Positions 16,423-26,172 of a stretch of 64,000 bases of DNA are shown one piece after another. Source of the DNA: Pseudobdellovibrionaceae bacterium (GTDB lineage: Bacteria > Bdellovibrionota > Bdellovibrionia > Bdellovibrionales > UBA1609); assembly GCA_020635055.1 (NCBI GenBank), contig JACKAN010000002.1:186001-250000 (forward strand). Reading direction: 5' to 3'. A program made the position numbers and the translations under genes. The number at the start of each line of letters is the position of its first letter. The stretch's first letter is position 1. Under the pieces are notes generated by a model that saw nothing but the letters and a program-made list of their open reading frames with translations, was not told the DNA's origin and ran no database searches.

Positions 16423-18098
16423 GCAACTTAGATTCTTTGCGCAATGATTTGTCACAAAAATTTCCAAATAACCAATTTGTATTTGAAAACAATTTGGGCG
16501 CTGACATTATTGAAGTTCCTAAAGATCAAGTTAGAGATTTGCTTCAGCACTTTAAATCTACCGATACTTTTGATTTTTTAATGTCTGTTGGGGCTGTTGA
16601 CTTTCCAGAGAGACAAAAAAGGTTTGATGTTGTTTATGAAATGTTCGCATGCAGTGATGCCCGTCGATTACGCATAAAAACTCAAGTGGCTGAAGGCGAA
16701 AAACTGCCCTCTGTTTTTCCAGTGTGGAAAGGTGCCAACTGGTTTGAGCGCGAAATTTATGACATGTTTGGTATTTTATTTGATGGCCATCCCAATATGA
16801 CGCGTCTGTTAACTCATCATCAATTTGTGGGGCATCCTTTAAGAAAAGATTATCGTGCAGATAAACAACAACACTGTACAGAAGCTCTGCCTATACATTT
16901 TGAAGACGAGCCCAATTATCAACCCGATCCCAATAAAGATTTGATACCACTAAATATTGGCCCCTCTCATCCGGCAACACATGGAACTTTAAGGATTATG
17001 GCAGAAATGGATGGTGAAACCGTACGAAGGTCTCACGTTGAGATTGGTTATCTTCACCGTTGCTTCGAAAAAATGGCCGAAACTCACCCCTACAATCAAG
17101 TCATTCCCTTTACTGATCGCTTAAATTACTGTTCAGCACCCATAAATAATGTGGGTTATTGTAAAGCCGTTGAAAAATTGTTGAATGTAGAAATTCCTCC
17201 TAAAGCTCAAGCTATGAGAATTGTTCTGTGTGAGCTTTCAAGAATTATAGATCATATTGTTTGTATTGCTGCCAATGCCGTAGATCTTGGTGCTCTTACT
17301 GGATTTTTTCACTTATTCACCTACCGCGAAAAAGTATACACCCTATTTGAAAAACTGTGTGGGGCCCGATTAACAGTTTCGATGACTCGCATTGGGGGGA
17401 TGGCTCAAGACGCCCCCGAGGGTTGGTTTGATGAGGTGTTAACTTTTGTAGCTGAAATGAGAGTAGGTATTTCTGAAATTGAAACCTTACTTTCTGGAAA
17501 TAAAATTTGGATCGATAGAACTCGCGATGTTGGTAAGATTTCAGCGAAAAACGCCATCGAGTGGGGATATACCGGACCTTGCTTGCGAGCCACAGGAGTT
17601 AGTTTGGATTTGCGTAAAGCCGATCCTTATTATGGTTATGAGACTTTAGACTTTGATATTCCAGTGGGAACGAGTGGTGATGTTTTTGATCGCTACTTAG
17701 TAAGAGTTGAAGAAATGAAACAATCCTGCAGAATAATTGAACAAGTTTGCAAAAATATTCCTGGAGGAGACTACACCATTCGCGATAAAGGCATTGTTCT
17801 TCCCGAGAAAAAAGATGTTTATGGAAATATTGAAGGATTAATGAATCACTTTATGTTGGTCATCAATGGTTTGCGACCCCCAAAAGGCGAAATTTATGAT
17901 GCCACAGAAGGTGCTAATGGAGAGTTGGGTTTTTACTTAGTGAGTGATGGCAGTGGAAATCCATATAGATTAAAAGTAAGGCCACCTTGTTTTGCTATTT
18001 ATCAATCTTTTTCAGAGCAAATTACAGGTGGTTATGTTGCCGACGTTGTTGCAATATTAGGTAGTATGAATGTTATTGCAGGTGAGTTGGATCGATAG
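16419..18098 (+). CDS. nuoCD: NADH-quinone oxidoreductase fused subunits C and D
   Basis: One 559-residue polypeptide joins NuoC (about residues 1-170, with the WFEREIYDMFGI and HPLRKDYR motifs) to NuoD (from about 180, beginning NIGPSHPATHGTLRI). NuoD is the hydrogenase-like 49-kDa subunit that lines the quinone pocket; the segments HVEIGYLHRCFEKMAE and DRLNYCSAPINN are as expected. The C-terminus ends DVVAILGSMNVIAGELDR, the typical family end. Fusion of C and D is known in several lineages, including gammaproteobacteria. The start overlaps nuoB by four bases, and nuoE follows after a few bases. Confidence 0.97.
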   Translation: MSNLDSLRNDLSQKFPNNQFVFENNLGADIIEVPKDQVRDLLQHFKSTDTFDFLMSVGAVDFPERQKRFDVVYEMFACSDARRLRIKTQVAEGEKLPSVFPVWKGANWFEREIYDMFGILFDGHPNMTRLLTHHQFVGHPLRKDYRADKQQHCTEALPIHFEDEPNYQPDPNKDLIPLNIGPSHPATHGTLRIMAEMDGETVRRSHVEIGYLHRCFEKMAETHPYNQVIPFTDRLNYCSAPINNVGYCKAVEKLLNVEIPPKAQAMRIVLCELSRIIDHIVCIAANAVDLGALTGFFHLFTYREKVYTLFEKLCGARLTVSMTRIGGMAQDAPEGWFDEVLTFVAEMRVGISEIETLLSGNKIWIDRTRDVGKISAKNAIEWGYTGPCLRATGVSLDLRKADPYYGYETLDFDIPVGTSGDVFDRYLVRVEEMKQSCRIIEQVCKNIPGGDYTIRDKGIVLPEKKDVYGNIEGLMNHFMLVINGLRPPKGEIYDATEGANGELGFYLVSDGSGNPYRLKVRPPCFAIYQSFSEQITGGYVADVVAILGSMNVIAGELDR

Positions 18099-18106
18099 GA
18101 GTGAAC

Positions 18107-18589
18107 ATGTTTAAACTGTCTGATGAAGGTGTTGCCTACGTTAAAAAAGAACTCGAGAGATATGAAACTAAACGCTCAGCGATTATTCCATGTCTCTATC
18201 GTGTACAAAGTGAAAACGGGGGATGGGTCAGTCCAGAAAGTATTAATTATTTGAGTGAGCTTATGGACTTGCCAGTGGCTTGGATCAATGAAGTATTTCA
18301 TTTTTATACTATGTTTAATAAAGAGCCCGTGGGTAAGCTTCATGTGCAAGTTTGCAATAACATTACTTGTTGTATGTTAGGGGCTAGGGAGCTCACCGAG
18401 CATATTTCAAAAACTTTTGAAATGGGTATAGATGAACTTAGTAAAGATGGAAAAATCACTTTGTCTAAGGTGGAGTGTCTGGGCTCTTGCGACACTGCCC
18501 CCATGATGCAAATTAACGATTCTTATCATGAAAATCTAACACCAGAATCGGCTGTAAAAATCATTAAGGATATGGTCCATGGAAATTAA
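18107..18589 (+). CDS. nuoE: NADH-quinone oxidoreductase subunit E (24-kDa, 2Fe-2S)
   Basis: The thioredoxin-fold subunit of the NADH dehydrogenase module holds cluster N1a. Ligands are CNNITCC (CxxxxC) and CLGSC (CxxxC) in the C-terminal half. The ATG at 18107 is preferred over the GTG at 18101 because AGGAG lies 5 bases before it and overlaps the GTG. The product has 160 residues, normal for the family. It overlaps nuoF by 11 bases. Confidence 0.95.
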   Translation: MFKLSDEGVAYVKKELERYETKRSAIIPCLYRVQSENGGWVSPESINYLSELMDLPVAWINEVFHFYTMFNKEPVGKLHVQVCNNITCCMLGARELTEHISKTFEMGIDELSKDGKITLSKVECLGSCDTAPMMQINDSYHENLTPESAVKIIKDMVHGN

Positions 18590-19859
18590 GTTATTATCAG
18601 AGCATTACGACAAAAAGGAATTTCAAAGTCTTCAAGGTTATAAAAAATATGGTGGCTATGAAACTTTAAAAAAAGCTTTCTCCATGAAGCCTGAGCAGAT
18701 TATTTCTGAAGTTAAAGATTCAGGTCTGCGCGGTCGTGGTGGAGCGGGATTTCCTACGGGTATGAAGTGGAGCTTTCTTCCACAAAATGGAGAGCCAAGA
18801 TATTTATTGTGCAATGCCGATGAAGGTGAGCCAGGGACTTTTAAAGATCGTTTAATGATGGAGAGAGCCCCTCATCAATTGATTGAAGGGATGATTATCT
18901 CTGCCTACGCTATTAATAGTGCTAAGTCTTATATTTATGTTCGAGGTGAATACAATTATCCTATTAAAGTTTTAGAAACAGCTCTGCGCGAAGCCTATGA
19001 TTCAGGTTTGCTCGGTAAGAACATTTTGGGTTCAGGTTTTAATCACGATATGGATGTATACCGAGGTGCTGGTGCTTATATTTGTGGTGAAGAAACGGGT
19101 ATGATTTCCTCTTTGGAGGGAAAAAAAGGTCAGCCAAAACTTAAGCCTCCATTTCCAGCGATAAAAGGCTATTTGGGAAAACCGACCATTGTAAATAATG
19201 TCGAAACTTTGGCCGCTGTAAAATATATTATTCGTGACGGGGCGAAGGCTTATAGAAAACATGGAACTGAAAAATCTGCGGGTTCAAAGCTTTTTTCAAT
19301 TAGTGGTAATGTAAATAAACCTGGAACTTACGAAGTGGCCTTGGGTTACCCATTGATGGACTTAATTAACAACGAATGTGGTGGAATGAAAAATGGCCGA
19401 AAATTAAAGGCGGTCATTCCGGGTGGTTCATCGGCGCCCATTCTTACCGCCGAAGAAGTTCAGAAAACGACAATGGACTATGAATGTTTGGCACAAATGG
19501 GTTCCATGCTGGGCAGTGGAGCCATAATAGTTATGGACGATAGCAACTGTATGGTGGATCTCCTAAAAGTCACATTGCATTTTTATCACCATGAGTCCTG
19601 CGGACAGTGTACTCCATGTCGCGAAGGAACGGGATGGATACACAAAATTGTAAGCAATATTGTTTCTGGTGAAGGACGTTTACAGGATATTGATTTACTA
19701 GAAAAAATCTCAAAACAAATGATGGGACGAACTATCTGTGCATTGTCAGATGCCGCGGCTATGCCGACCCTGGGTTTTATAACCAAGTTTAGAGATGAAT
19801 TTGAATTTTATGTCCGTGAAGGGCGTTCTAAAGTTAAAGAGGTGATGGCGCATGCCTAA
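18579..19859 (+). CDS. nuoF: NADH-quinone oxidoreductase subunit F (51-kDa, NADH/FMN-binding)
   Basis: The 426-residue subunit oxidises NADH through FMN and passes electrons to cluster N3. The FMN/NADH glycine-rich motif RGRGGAGFPTGMKW is at about residues 51-64, a second nucleotide motif GAGAYICGEETGM follows near 162, and the N3 ligands are ESCGQCTPCREGT with a later Cys in TICALSDAA. The start overlaps nuoE and the stop overlaps nuoG by eight bases, so translation is coupled along the operon. Confidence 0.97.
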   Translation: MEIKLLSEHYDKKEFQSLQGYKKYGGYETLKKAFSMKPEQIISEVKDSGLRGRGGAGFPTGMKWSFLPQNGEPRYLLCNADEGEPGTFKDRLMMERAPHQLIEGMIISAYAINSAKSYIYVRGEYNYPIKVLETALREAYDSGLLGKNILGSGFNHDMDVYRGAGAYICGEETGMISSLEGKKGQPKLKPPFPAIKGYLGKPTIVNNVETLAAVKYIIRDGAKAYRKHGTEKSAGSKLFSISGNVNKPGTYEVALGYPLMDLINNECGGMKNGRKLKAVIPGGSSAPILTAEEVQKTTMDYECLAQMGSMLGSGAIIVMDDSNCMVDLLKVTLHFYHHESCGQCTPCREGTGWIHKIVSNIVSGEGRLQDIDLLEKISKQMMGRTICALSDAAAMPTLGFITKFRDEFEFYVREGRSKVKEVMAHA

Positions 19860-21393
19860 GTTAACATTAAATGGAAAAGAAATTGAAGTCCCCGCGGGCT
19901 CAACAATTATTGAAGCCTACAAACAACTTGACGAGCCCATTGCCCACTATTGTTGGCACCCCGGACTCTCCATAGCCGGTGTTTGTCGCTTATGTGTTGT
20001 AGAAATAGAGGGGAATCCCCGTTTACAAATTGCATGTAATACTCAAATACAAGAGGGTATGGTTGTAAATAATAATTCTGAAAAAGTAAAAACAGCAGTA
20101 AAGTGGGGCTTGGACTTTCACCTTATCAATCATCCACTAGATTGTCCAATTTGTGACCAAGCTGGAGAGTGTGAATTACAAAACCAGTATATGGAATTTG
20201 GCAAATACGACCCCGAGATGGCCGAGCCCAAAGTAAAAAAACGCAAAGTTGTAGATTTAGGTGAGCGGGTAGTTTTAGATACCGAAAGATGTATTTTGTG
20301 CTCACGCTGTGTTCGCTTTACAAATGAAGTTTCAAAAACTAATGAGCTGGGTATTTTTAATCGCGGAGATCGCAGTGAAGTGGGTACCTTTGAAGACAAA
20401 CCCCTTAACAATAAATACTCAGTGAACACTGTAGATATTTGTCCTGTGGGAGCTTTAACATCCAAAGATTTTAGGTTTAAACAAAGGGTTTGGTATCTAA
20501 AAAATAAACCCTCCATTTGCACAGGTTGCTCTACGGGCTGCAACGTGAATGTGTATTATAATGAAGAGGGAGTTTTTAGAGTTAAACCTCATTACAACAA
20601 AGAGGTGAATGGTTATTGGATGTGTGACGAAGGGCGCGACATCTATAAACACATCAATCGTAAATCCCGCATGTTGCGTGGTAGATATAAGCAAAATGGA
20701 GTTTGGTGTACGACTCAAGCATTAGAAGTCGCTAAAAAAGCCGGGCAGAAACTAAGTAGCTTTAAAGGTGAAGAAATTGCTGTTTTAGTGACAGGTCAAT
20801 ACACCAATGAAGAGCTAAACTCTTTAGTGGACTATTCCGTCAATAAATTGGGAAGTAAAAGTGTTTTTCATTGGAAAAATAATGAAAATAACTGGCAAGA
20901 TTTTGACGGACATTTAATTAGGGGAGATAAAAACCCCAACACTAAAGGATTACAAGGGGTTCTACAAAAGTATGCTGTGGGCGGAGAGTGGAAAGAGCTC
21001 GAAAATCAGTTATCAAAATTTAAGGCCGTAGTGGTGGCAGGCCCCGAAAACCAGAGTGTTTACTTTGATATTAAAGAAAAAATTGAAAGTTTAAAGTCAT
21101 TAGAGTGTGTAGTTTGGTTCACTGCAGGTGAAAATTCTAATTTTGAAAAATTATCTGATAATTCTTATTTAATTCCACAAAAAACATCGGTGGAAAAAAA
21201 TGGTCACTTCACCAATCATCAAGGTCTCACTCAAAAAGTGGAGGAAGTAACAACAATTCTTCCTGAAGCTCTTAACTTGGAAGAAACTGTAAGTTTAATG
21301 TTGGGTAACTCATTGGATTTATCCATACGAGACAAGCAGGAAATGGGTGTTTTAAAGACTAATTATTTTAGTCAAGAAAGAGGTTCCCTATGA
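19852..21393 (+). CDS. nuoG: NADH-quinone oxidoreductase subunit G, short form
   Basis: The 513-residue protein has the N-terminal ferredoxin domain (2Fe-2S: HYCWHPGLSIAGVCRLCVVE), the His/Cys3 region (DCPICDQAGECELQ) and the 4Fe-4S ferredoxin region (RCILCSRCVRF, DICPVGAL). A further SICTGCSTGCN motif opens a molybdopterin-type domain. NuoG is usually 700-900 residues; here the molybdopterin-like part is cut to about 270 residues, of weak similarity. All electron-transfer ligands are present. The stop overlaps nuoI by four bases. Confidence 0.93.
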   Translation: MPKLTLNGKEIEVPAGSTIIEAYKQLDEPIAHYCWHPGLSIAGVCRLCVVEIEGNPRLQIACNTQIQEGMVVNNNSEKVKTAVKWGLDFHLINHPLDCPICDQAGECELQNQYMEFGKYDPEMAEPKVKKRKVVDLGERVVLDTERCILCSRCVRFTNEVSKTNELGIFNRGDRSEVGTFEDKPLNNKYSVNTVDICPVGALTSKDFRFKQRVWYLKNKPSICTGCSTGCNVNVYYNEEGVFRVKPHYNKEVNGYWMCDEGRDIYKHINRKSRMLRGRYKQNGVWCTTQALEVAKKAGQKLSSFKGEEIAVLVTGQYTNEELNSLVDYSVNKLGSKSVFHWKNNENNWQDFDGHLIRGDKNPNTKGLQGVLQKYAVGGEWKELENQLSKFKAVVVAGPENQSVYFDIKEKIESLKSLECVVWFTAGENSNFEKLSDNSYLIPQKTSVEKNGHFTNHQGLTQKVEEVTTILPEALNLEETVSLMLGNSLDLSIRDKQEMGVLKTNYFSQERGSL

Positions 21394-21914
21394 GCATAGT
21401 TAAAAAACCAGGAGCCATTGCAAATTGGTATTTGCCGGGAATTCTTATTGGCATGATCTTTACCCTGAAAAAGATGATTTATAATTTGTTTCATAAAGAC
21501 AAGATGCCCACCCTAAATTATCCGGAAGAAAAATATGAATACTCACCTAGGTTCAAGGGACAACATGTATTGACTGTAAAGAAAGATGGGTCTATTCGAT
21601 GTACAGCTTGTATGCTGTGTGCGACCAACTGTCCTGCACAATGTATAAAGATTGTAGCATCAGAGCATGAAGATCCTACAGTAGAGAAATATCCCATCAA
21701 TTACGAAATTGATGTTTTAAGATGTGTTTATTGCGGCTTTTGTGAAGAGGCATGTCCTGTAGATGCCATCCGCATGGGACCAGAATGGCAAAAGCCAGGA
21801 GCCAATGGGTTTAATTTTACCTATGATATTCAAGAGTTAGCCTATCGCCCCCAATTAAAAGGGGGAATAGAATCACGCTTAGATGAAAAAGAACGCCACG
21901 ACTTCGGCATATAA
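21390..21914 (+). CDS. nuoI: NADH-quinone oxidoreductase subunit I (2x 4Fe-4S)
   Basis: The 174-residue protein carries clusters N6a and N6b in two ferredoxin repeats: CTACMLCATNCPAQC and CVYCGFCEEACPVDA. The N-terminal hydrophobic stretch (NWYLPGILIGMIFTLKK) is the normal anchor onto the membrane arm. It is the last gene of the coupled set; nuoH, J, K, L, M and N do not follow, and the next gene encodes a penicillin-binding protein. Confidence 0.95.
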   Translation: MSIVKKPGAIANWYLPGILIGMIFTLKKMIYNLFHKDKMPTLNYPEEKYEYSPRFKGQHVLTVKKDGSIRCTACMLCATNCPAQCIKIVASEHEDPTVEKYPINYEIDVLRCVYCGFCEEACPVDAIRMGPEWQKPGANGFNFTYDIQELAYRPQLKGGIESRLDEKERHDFGI

Positions 21915-21998
21915 GCCATAGATCATGTAAAATATACATTTTAATGCACTGCATTAGTGTTATGAATGTATTAATGTTAATATCCAAATTCTTTCAAT

Positions 21999-22018
21999 GA
22001 TCACTTTTTAAAGTGATC
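21999..22018. promoter_or_regulatory. 20-bp perfect palindrome between nuoI and the penicillin-binding-protein gene
   Basis: GATCACTTTTTAAAGTGATC is perfectly self-complementary. It has no T-tract, so a terminator is unlikely; it is more likely an operator site or an RNA hairpin near the 5' end of the downstream gene. Confidence 0.4.
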
Positions 22019-22032
22019 CAAGTGGTGTGTTT

Positions 22033-24876
22033 ATGACAATTGAATTTATTATTGCTGGTTTATTGATTTTTAGTCATTTTCTTCATAGTGACAAGAACCA
22101 GCCATTCCCTAAATCTTTTGATGAAAAACAAGTTAAGATTCATGTCAATCAGTCCTGCAATCATTTAATTGAAAATGAAAAATTAAAGGTATTAAAACCC
22201 AGACAACTTTTAACAAATCTTGCTCAGGGAGATGGCGAAATTTTCTCAAAAAAAGATACGAATCCCACCATGATAAAAATATTTAAAGATTTTAATTTTA
22301 AATCTTTTTTTAAATTCATGGCTGCTCATTGTGAATCCAAAGAGCAGGCTCTAAAAGCACCCTCCCTATTTGATATCAATAAGGTGAATTTGGAATATCA
22401 GAAGATTTTATCTGAAGTTAAAGACACCAACATTTTCAAGTCGGGTCCGCTTCCTGGAATTAAACCTGTTTACGATAGAAATGGTATTCATATTACCGAT
22501 ATTTACAATGATAACGAACGAAGAGATTGGGTGAATTTAGATGGTGTGCCCAAGTTTTTAATTCACGCAATTTTAAGTGCAGAAGATCAGAAATTTTACA
22601 CACACAAAGGTGTCGATGATACAGCCCTATTAAGAGCTTTTGTAAAAGGTTTTACTGGTGGCAGATTGGAAGGTGGGTCTACGATTACCCAACAAGTGGC
22701 CAAGAATTTATTTGTGGGGGCCAATCAAAATCTAAGACGTAAATTTGTAGAAATGGCAACAGCCTTTGAAATGGAAAGAAATTGGGGGAAAGACAGAATC
22801 CTAGAGCTATATGTAAATATAATTTATATGGGCAGATCCGTTTGGGGAATGAAGCTAGCAGCAAAAACCTATTTTGATAAAGAACTCAAAGACCTTACAA
22901 TTTCTGAAGCAGCAACCTTGGCTGGGCTTATAAAATGGCCGGGAACTAACAACCCCATTGCTTCCCCCAAAGTCGCTTTGAATCGGAGAGATATTGTTTT
23001 AGAGGCAATGTTTAAGTCGGGATACATTAGCAAAACACAATTGGACCAAGCACTGAACTCTAAGATTGTTACAAAGACTAATTCTAATAATAGTTTTGAT
23101 GGAACTTATTCCTTTTACCTGTCTGCTGCTAAAGATGAGCTAGACTCACCCATGCAGAAATTACAAGCTCAAATGTACAAATCAGTCAAATTGAGTATGG
23201 ACTCTGATTTACAAAGAGTGGTAGTTCGCTCTCTGCAAGAGGGGCTGGAAGATTATGAAACAAAATGGAAGAAAAATATTTACCGTGGGCCCTTGGCTAA
23301 TATTTTAGAGTCAAAAGACGAAAAATCCGAGATTAAAGAAGAAGACAATAGCAAAACGATGACACTAAGTTTTATAAAAAATCGTAAAGCTAAAGAGAAA
23401 GATGCTAAAGAGCCTGTGCCTCCGGCTCCTGTAGCAAAAAGTGTTAACATACCTAAAAACTGGCCTGAAATGTTAAAGGAAGTTAAAGTGTATCCACCAG
23501 TAGAGGGCTGGTTAAAGGCTGTGGTTCTTTCTAATGAAAACTCCATTGGTTTTGAAGACGGAGCACAATCTATTTTAAAAATTAATTTTCAAAACAAACC
23601 CAAATTAAAACTGGGTGATGTTGTCTACGTTAAAAAATTAAATGAAAAAGAATTCTCATTGGTTCAGACGCCTGATGTTCAGGGAGCAGTTGTTGTTATG
23701 GATGTGCACACCGGTGAGGTCCTTGCACTTTCGGGTGGTTATGCTTGGAGCGCTGAAAATAAATTCAATAGAGCCATACAAGCTTTGCGACAACCGGGAT
23801 CTCTTGTTAAGCCATTTACCTATATGACTGCCCTGCAATTGGGTATACAACCCAATGAATTATTTTCGGAAGCAAAAGTCTATTTTCATGATAAAAAGAA
23901 AGTTTGGAGTCCGAGTAATTTTGACTATACAAATCGAGGTAATGTTACATTTAGATATGGCTTAGAACATTCGCGCAACACTGTAACAGCTAGAGTTATG
24001 CAAAGAGTGGGACTTCGCTCTGTGTTAGATGTCATGAGAGATTTTGAATTATATAAAAATCCAATCGAGCAAAACTCAATTATTTTAGGAACTCAAGAAA
24101 CCACATTAATGAACTTAACAAAGGTTTACTCACAAATAGCCAATGGGGGGAAGCGAATTTATCCTACATTTACAGATCAAAGTGGAGCCTTTGCTGAACT
24201 TTCCAACAGCAAAGCCAACAGTCAGGTGGATTCCGTCGATACGACCACGTTGATGCAAATAAGAGCACTTATGCAAGGAGTTGTACAACGAGGAACTTCC
24301 GTTGCCCTTAGAAAATATGGAAATTTTTTAGCTGGAAAAACAGGAACTTCCAATGATAGTAAGGACACATGGTTTATAGGCTATACTCCGGATATTGTAA
24401 TAGGTGTTTATGTGGGTTACGACAGACCTAAAACCTTAAATACACCTCATTTTAGACAGGCGACAGGGGCCAACGTCGCCCTCCCCATTTTTCAAAAAGT
24501 ATTCTCTAAAGTAGTGAAAAATATAGATACAAAAAATTATACTTTTAAGAAATTGAGTGGAGCCGATGTTGAAGAAATCGAAATTCCTGTGATGCAAAAA
24601 CACGCTTTTTTACAGGATAAAGAAACCCATATAATCGAAATTTTTAGAAGAGGTTATTACAATCCCAATCCTAAAATCTATTCCAAAGAAATTGTAAGTG
24701 ATATTCAAGATGAAATTGAAAATTCGCAGGATGAAGACGAACAATATCCTGATAACCCTCAACGGGTGGATACTTATAGGGAACAAAATCAAAGACCTCG
24801 TAGGCGAAGTGAAGACTCTGCTCCCAGTCAAGACGATCCAATTTGGGATATTTATAATAAAAATAGAGGAAATTAA
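22033..24876 (+). CDS. Class A penicillin-binding protein (glycosyltransferase-transpeptidase)
   Basis: The 947-residue bifunctional peptidoglycan synthase has an N-terminal membrane anchor (TIEFIIAGLLIFSHFL). The GT51 domain carries the catalytic Glu184 in LSAEDQKFY, with EGGSTITQQVAKNLF and the ELYVNIIYMG segment. The transpeptidase domain has S590 in GSLVKPFTY (SxxK), an SRN motif in EHSRNTV, and K769TGT. A long insert before residue 500 is rich in K and E, and the C-terminus is a Q/D/E/R-rich tail. The ATG at 22033 is taken; a GTG two codons earlier is possible. The next gene follows after 3 bases, so the two are probably co-transcribed. Confidence 0.93.
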   Translation: MTIEFIIAGLLIFSHFLHSDKNQPFPKSFDEKQVKIHVNQSCNHLIENEKLKVLKPRQLLTNLAQGDGEIFSKKDTNPTMIKIFKDFNFKSFFKFMAAHCESKEQALKAPSLFDINKVNLEYQKILSEVKDTNIFKSGPLPGIKPVYDRNGIHITDIYNDNERRDWVNLDGVPKFLIHAILSAEDQKFYTHKGVDDTALLRAFVKGFTGGRLEGGSTITQQVAKNLFVGANQNLRRKFVEMATAFEMERNWGKDRILELYVNIIYMGRSVWGMKLAAKTYFDKELKDLTISEAATLAGLIKWPGTNNPIASPKVALNRRDIVLEAMFKSGYISKTQLDQALNSKIVTKTNSNNSFDGTYSFYLSAAKDELDSPMQKLQAQMYKSVKLSMDSDLQRVVVRSLQEGLEDYETKWKKNIYRGPLANILESKDEKSEIKEEDNSKTMTLSFIKNRKAKEKDAKEPVPPAPVAKSVNIPKNWPEMLKEVKVYPPVEGWLKAVVLSNENSIGFEDGAQSILKINFQNKPKLKLGDVVYVKKLNEKEFSLVQTPDVQGAVVVMDVHTGEVLALSGGYAWSAENKFNRAIQALRQPGSLVKPFTYMTALQLGIQPNELFSEAKVYFHDKKKVWSPSNFDYTNRGNVTFRYGLEHSRNTVTARVMQRVGLRSVLDVMRDFELYKNPIEQNSIILGTQETTLMNLTKVYSQIANGGKRIYPTFTDQSGAFAELSNSKANSQVDSVDTTTLMQIRALMQGVVQRGTSVALRKYGNFLAGKTGTSNDSKDTWFIGYTPDIVIGVYVGYDRPKTLNTPHFRQATGANVALPIFQKVFSKVVKNIDTKNYTFKKLSGADVEEIEIPVMQKHAFLQDKETHIIEIFRRGYYNPNPKIYSKEIVSDIQDEIENSQDEDEQYPDNPQRVDTYREQNQRPRRRSEDSAPSQDDPIWDIYNKNRGN

Positions 24877-24879
24877 TAT

Positions 24880-25818
24880 ATGAAAATTAAAAATAGTTTT
24901 ATAAGCTTTTACCTTGTATTGATTGCTACAGTATTCACGTACAGTCTTCCCGCATGGGCATGTGAAATTGCTGTGTCTACACCATTTAAAGCCTGTGAAA
25001 AATCCAAACTTGTTTCCTGGAATGACTGGAGCAGAAAAAATCCTTTTTTGGCGGGTACATTAATACCACCTAAAAAAAGAGCAGAAAAAGCGATGGTGCT
25101 AATTTACGAGGCTAATAGTTTATTGGATTTTCCAGTGAGTAGTTTAAATCTTGAAAAAAACATAAACTTAGACACAGTTAAGAAATTTGAATCGGATTCT
25201 CGTCATGTAGTTCTTAAAAGACCAAATATAAGTAATAATGAAACGGATACCAGTTTATTTCTAAAGGAAGAGGCCTATTTGGGTCTTCAAACTACGGCTG
25301 AACAACCTAAGAAAGTTCAGGATTTAATTGATTTTGCAATTGGTTTAATGATTTCACTCAACTATGCAGAACCGGATCAGAAGAAAATATTAATTTATGA
25401 CAATTATTATTACTATATTAAAAAGAGTGAAGTTAGCAATTGGTTACCTTTGATATCAGAATTAGATTCTGGTCTAGCTAAAAACCCATCTACAGAAATT
25501 CTACCTACAGAAATTCTACTTCAGTACTTGGATAATTTTTCATTATTAGGTCTAAAGGGCATAGTGTTAACTATGTTTTACCCTGTTAAAAATCAAACTC
25601 AAGTGAATCATTATGTAATAGTATCTTTAAAGGGAGAAATAATTAGTAAACAAGGAGTTTCCAGCTTTTTAATGGGTGAGAATAACGACTTTTCAAAAGC
25701 ACTAAGATATACCTATTTTCAAGGAAGTACGGAAGGAATTATTGGTGGCTTACCCAATTACTTCAGAAACAAAGTGAAGTTAGCTAATAAAGGCCTGCAA
25801 TTCTTAAATAAAAAATAA
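24880..25818 (+). CDS. Secreted protein of unknown function next to the penicillin-binding-protein gene
   Basis: I do not recognise the family. The 312-residue product has a Sec signal peptide (residues 1-27, ending SLPAWA, then CEIAVS) and two cysteines just after it (CEIAVSTPFKAC). The rest is a mixed alpha/beta sequence without a motif I know. The GAGGAAATT site precedes the ATG by a few bases and the gene starts 3 bases after its neighbour, so it probably belongs to the same operon. A role linked to cell-wall synthesis is inference from position only. Confidence 0.7.
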   Translation: MKIKNSFISFYLVLIATVFTYSLPAWACEIAVSTPFKACEKSKLVSWNDWSRKNPFLAGTLIPPKKRAEKAMVLIYEANSLLDFPVSSLNLEKNINLDTVKKFESDSRHVVLKRPNISNNETDTSLFLKEEAYLGLQTTAEQPKKVQDLIDFAIGLMISLNYAEPDQKKILIYDNYYYYIKKSEVSNWLPLISELDSGLAKNPSTEILPTEILLQYLDNFSLLGLKGIVLTMFYPVKNQTQVNHYVIVSLKGEIISKQGVSSFLMGENNDFSKALRYTYFQGSTEGIIGGLPNYFRNKVKLANKGLQFLNKK

Positions 25819-26172
25819 TAAAGTATTACTCTAGTGCTGTTGTTGTAAACTGGTTGTCGTCTAGTGTGTTGAGGTGCACCTTTTTGCTGTCCTTTTCACC
25901 GGAGTATAATTTAGACGTAAAAGTTTGGAGCCATCATCTTAGGCATCATAACTCGAAATCTCATGAAGCCAAGAAGACTGAAAACTCAGGTGTCATCCGC
26001 CTTCAGCAGTTGCAATTGTCGAAACTGAAATTATCAATATATTAGAAATAAAGAAGATAGTTAATAATTACATATTTTTGTGCCTACATTCTATTGTAGC
26101 ACTTATTTTTTTTAGATAATATGTATACACTAATTCAGCAAAGCAGTGGCTTAATTCATATGGGAGCTTGGT
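25819..26172. other. Intergenic region without a supported gene
   Basis: About 350 bp. A short open frame at 25854-26045 has no ribosome site and biased, low-complexity residues at its end, so I do not call it a gene. A TTGTAG...GATAAT pair around 26094 could be a weak promoter for the next gene but has only 15 bases between boxes. No terminator was recognised. Confidence 0.4.

Noticed and set aside
25854..26045. Possible 63-residue gene
   Set aside because: No ribosome site, no recognisable segment, low-complexity end.
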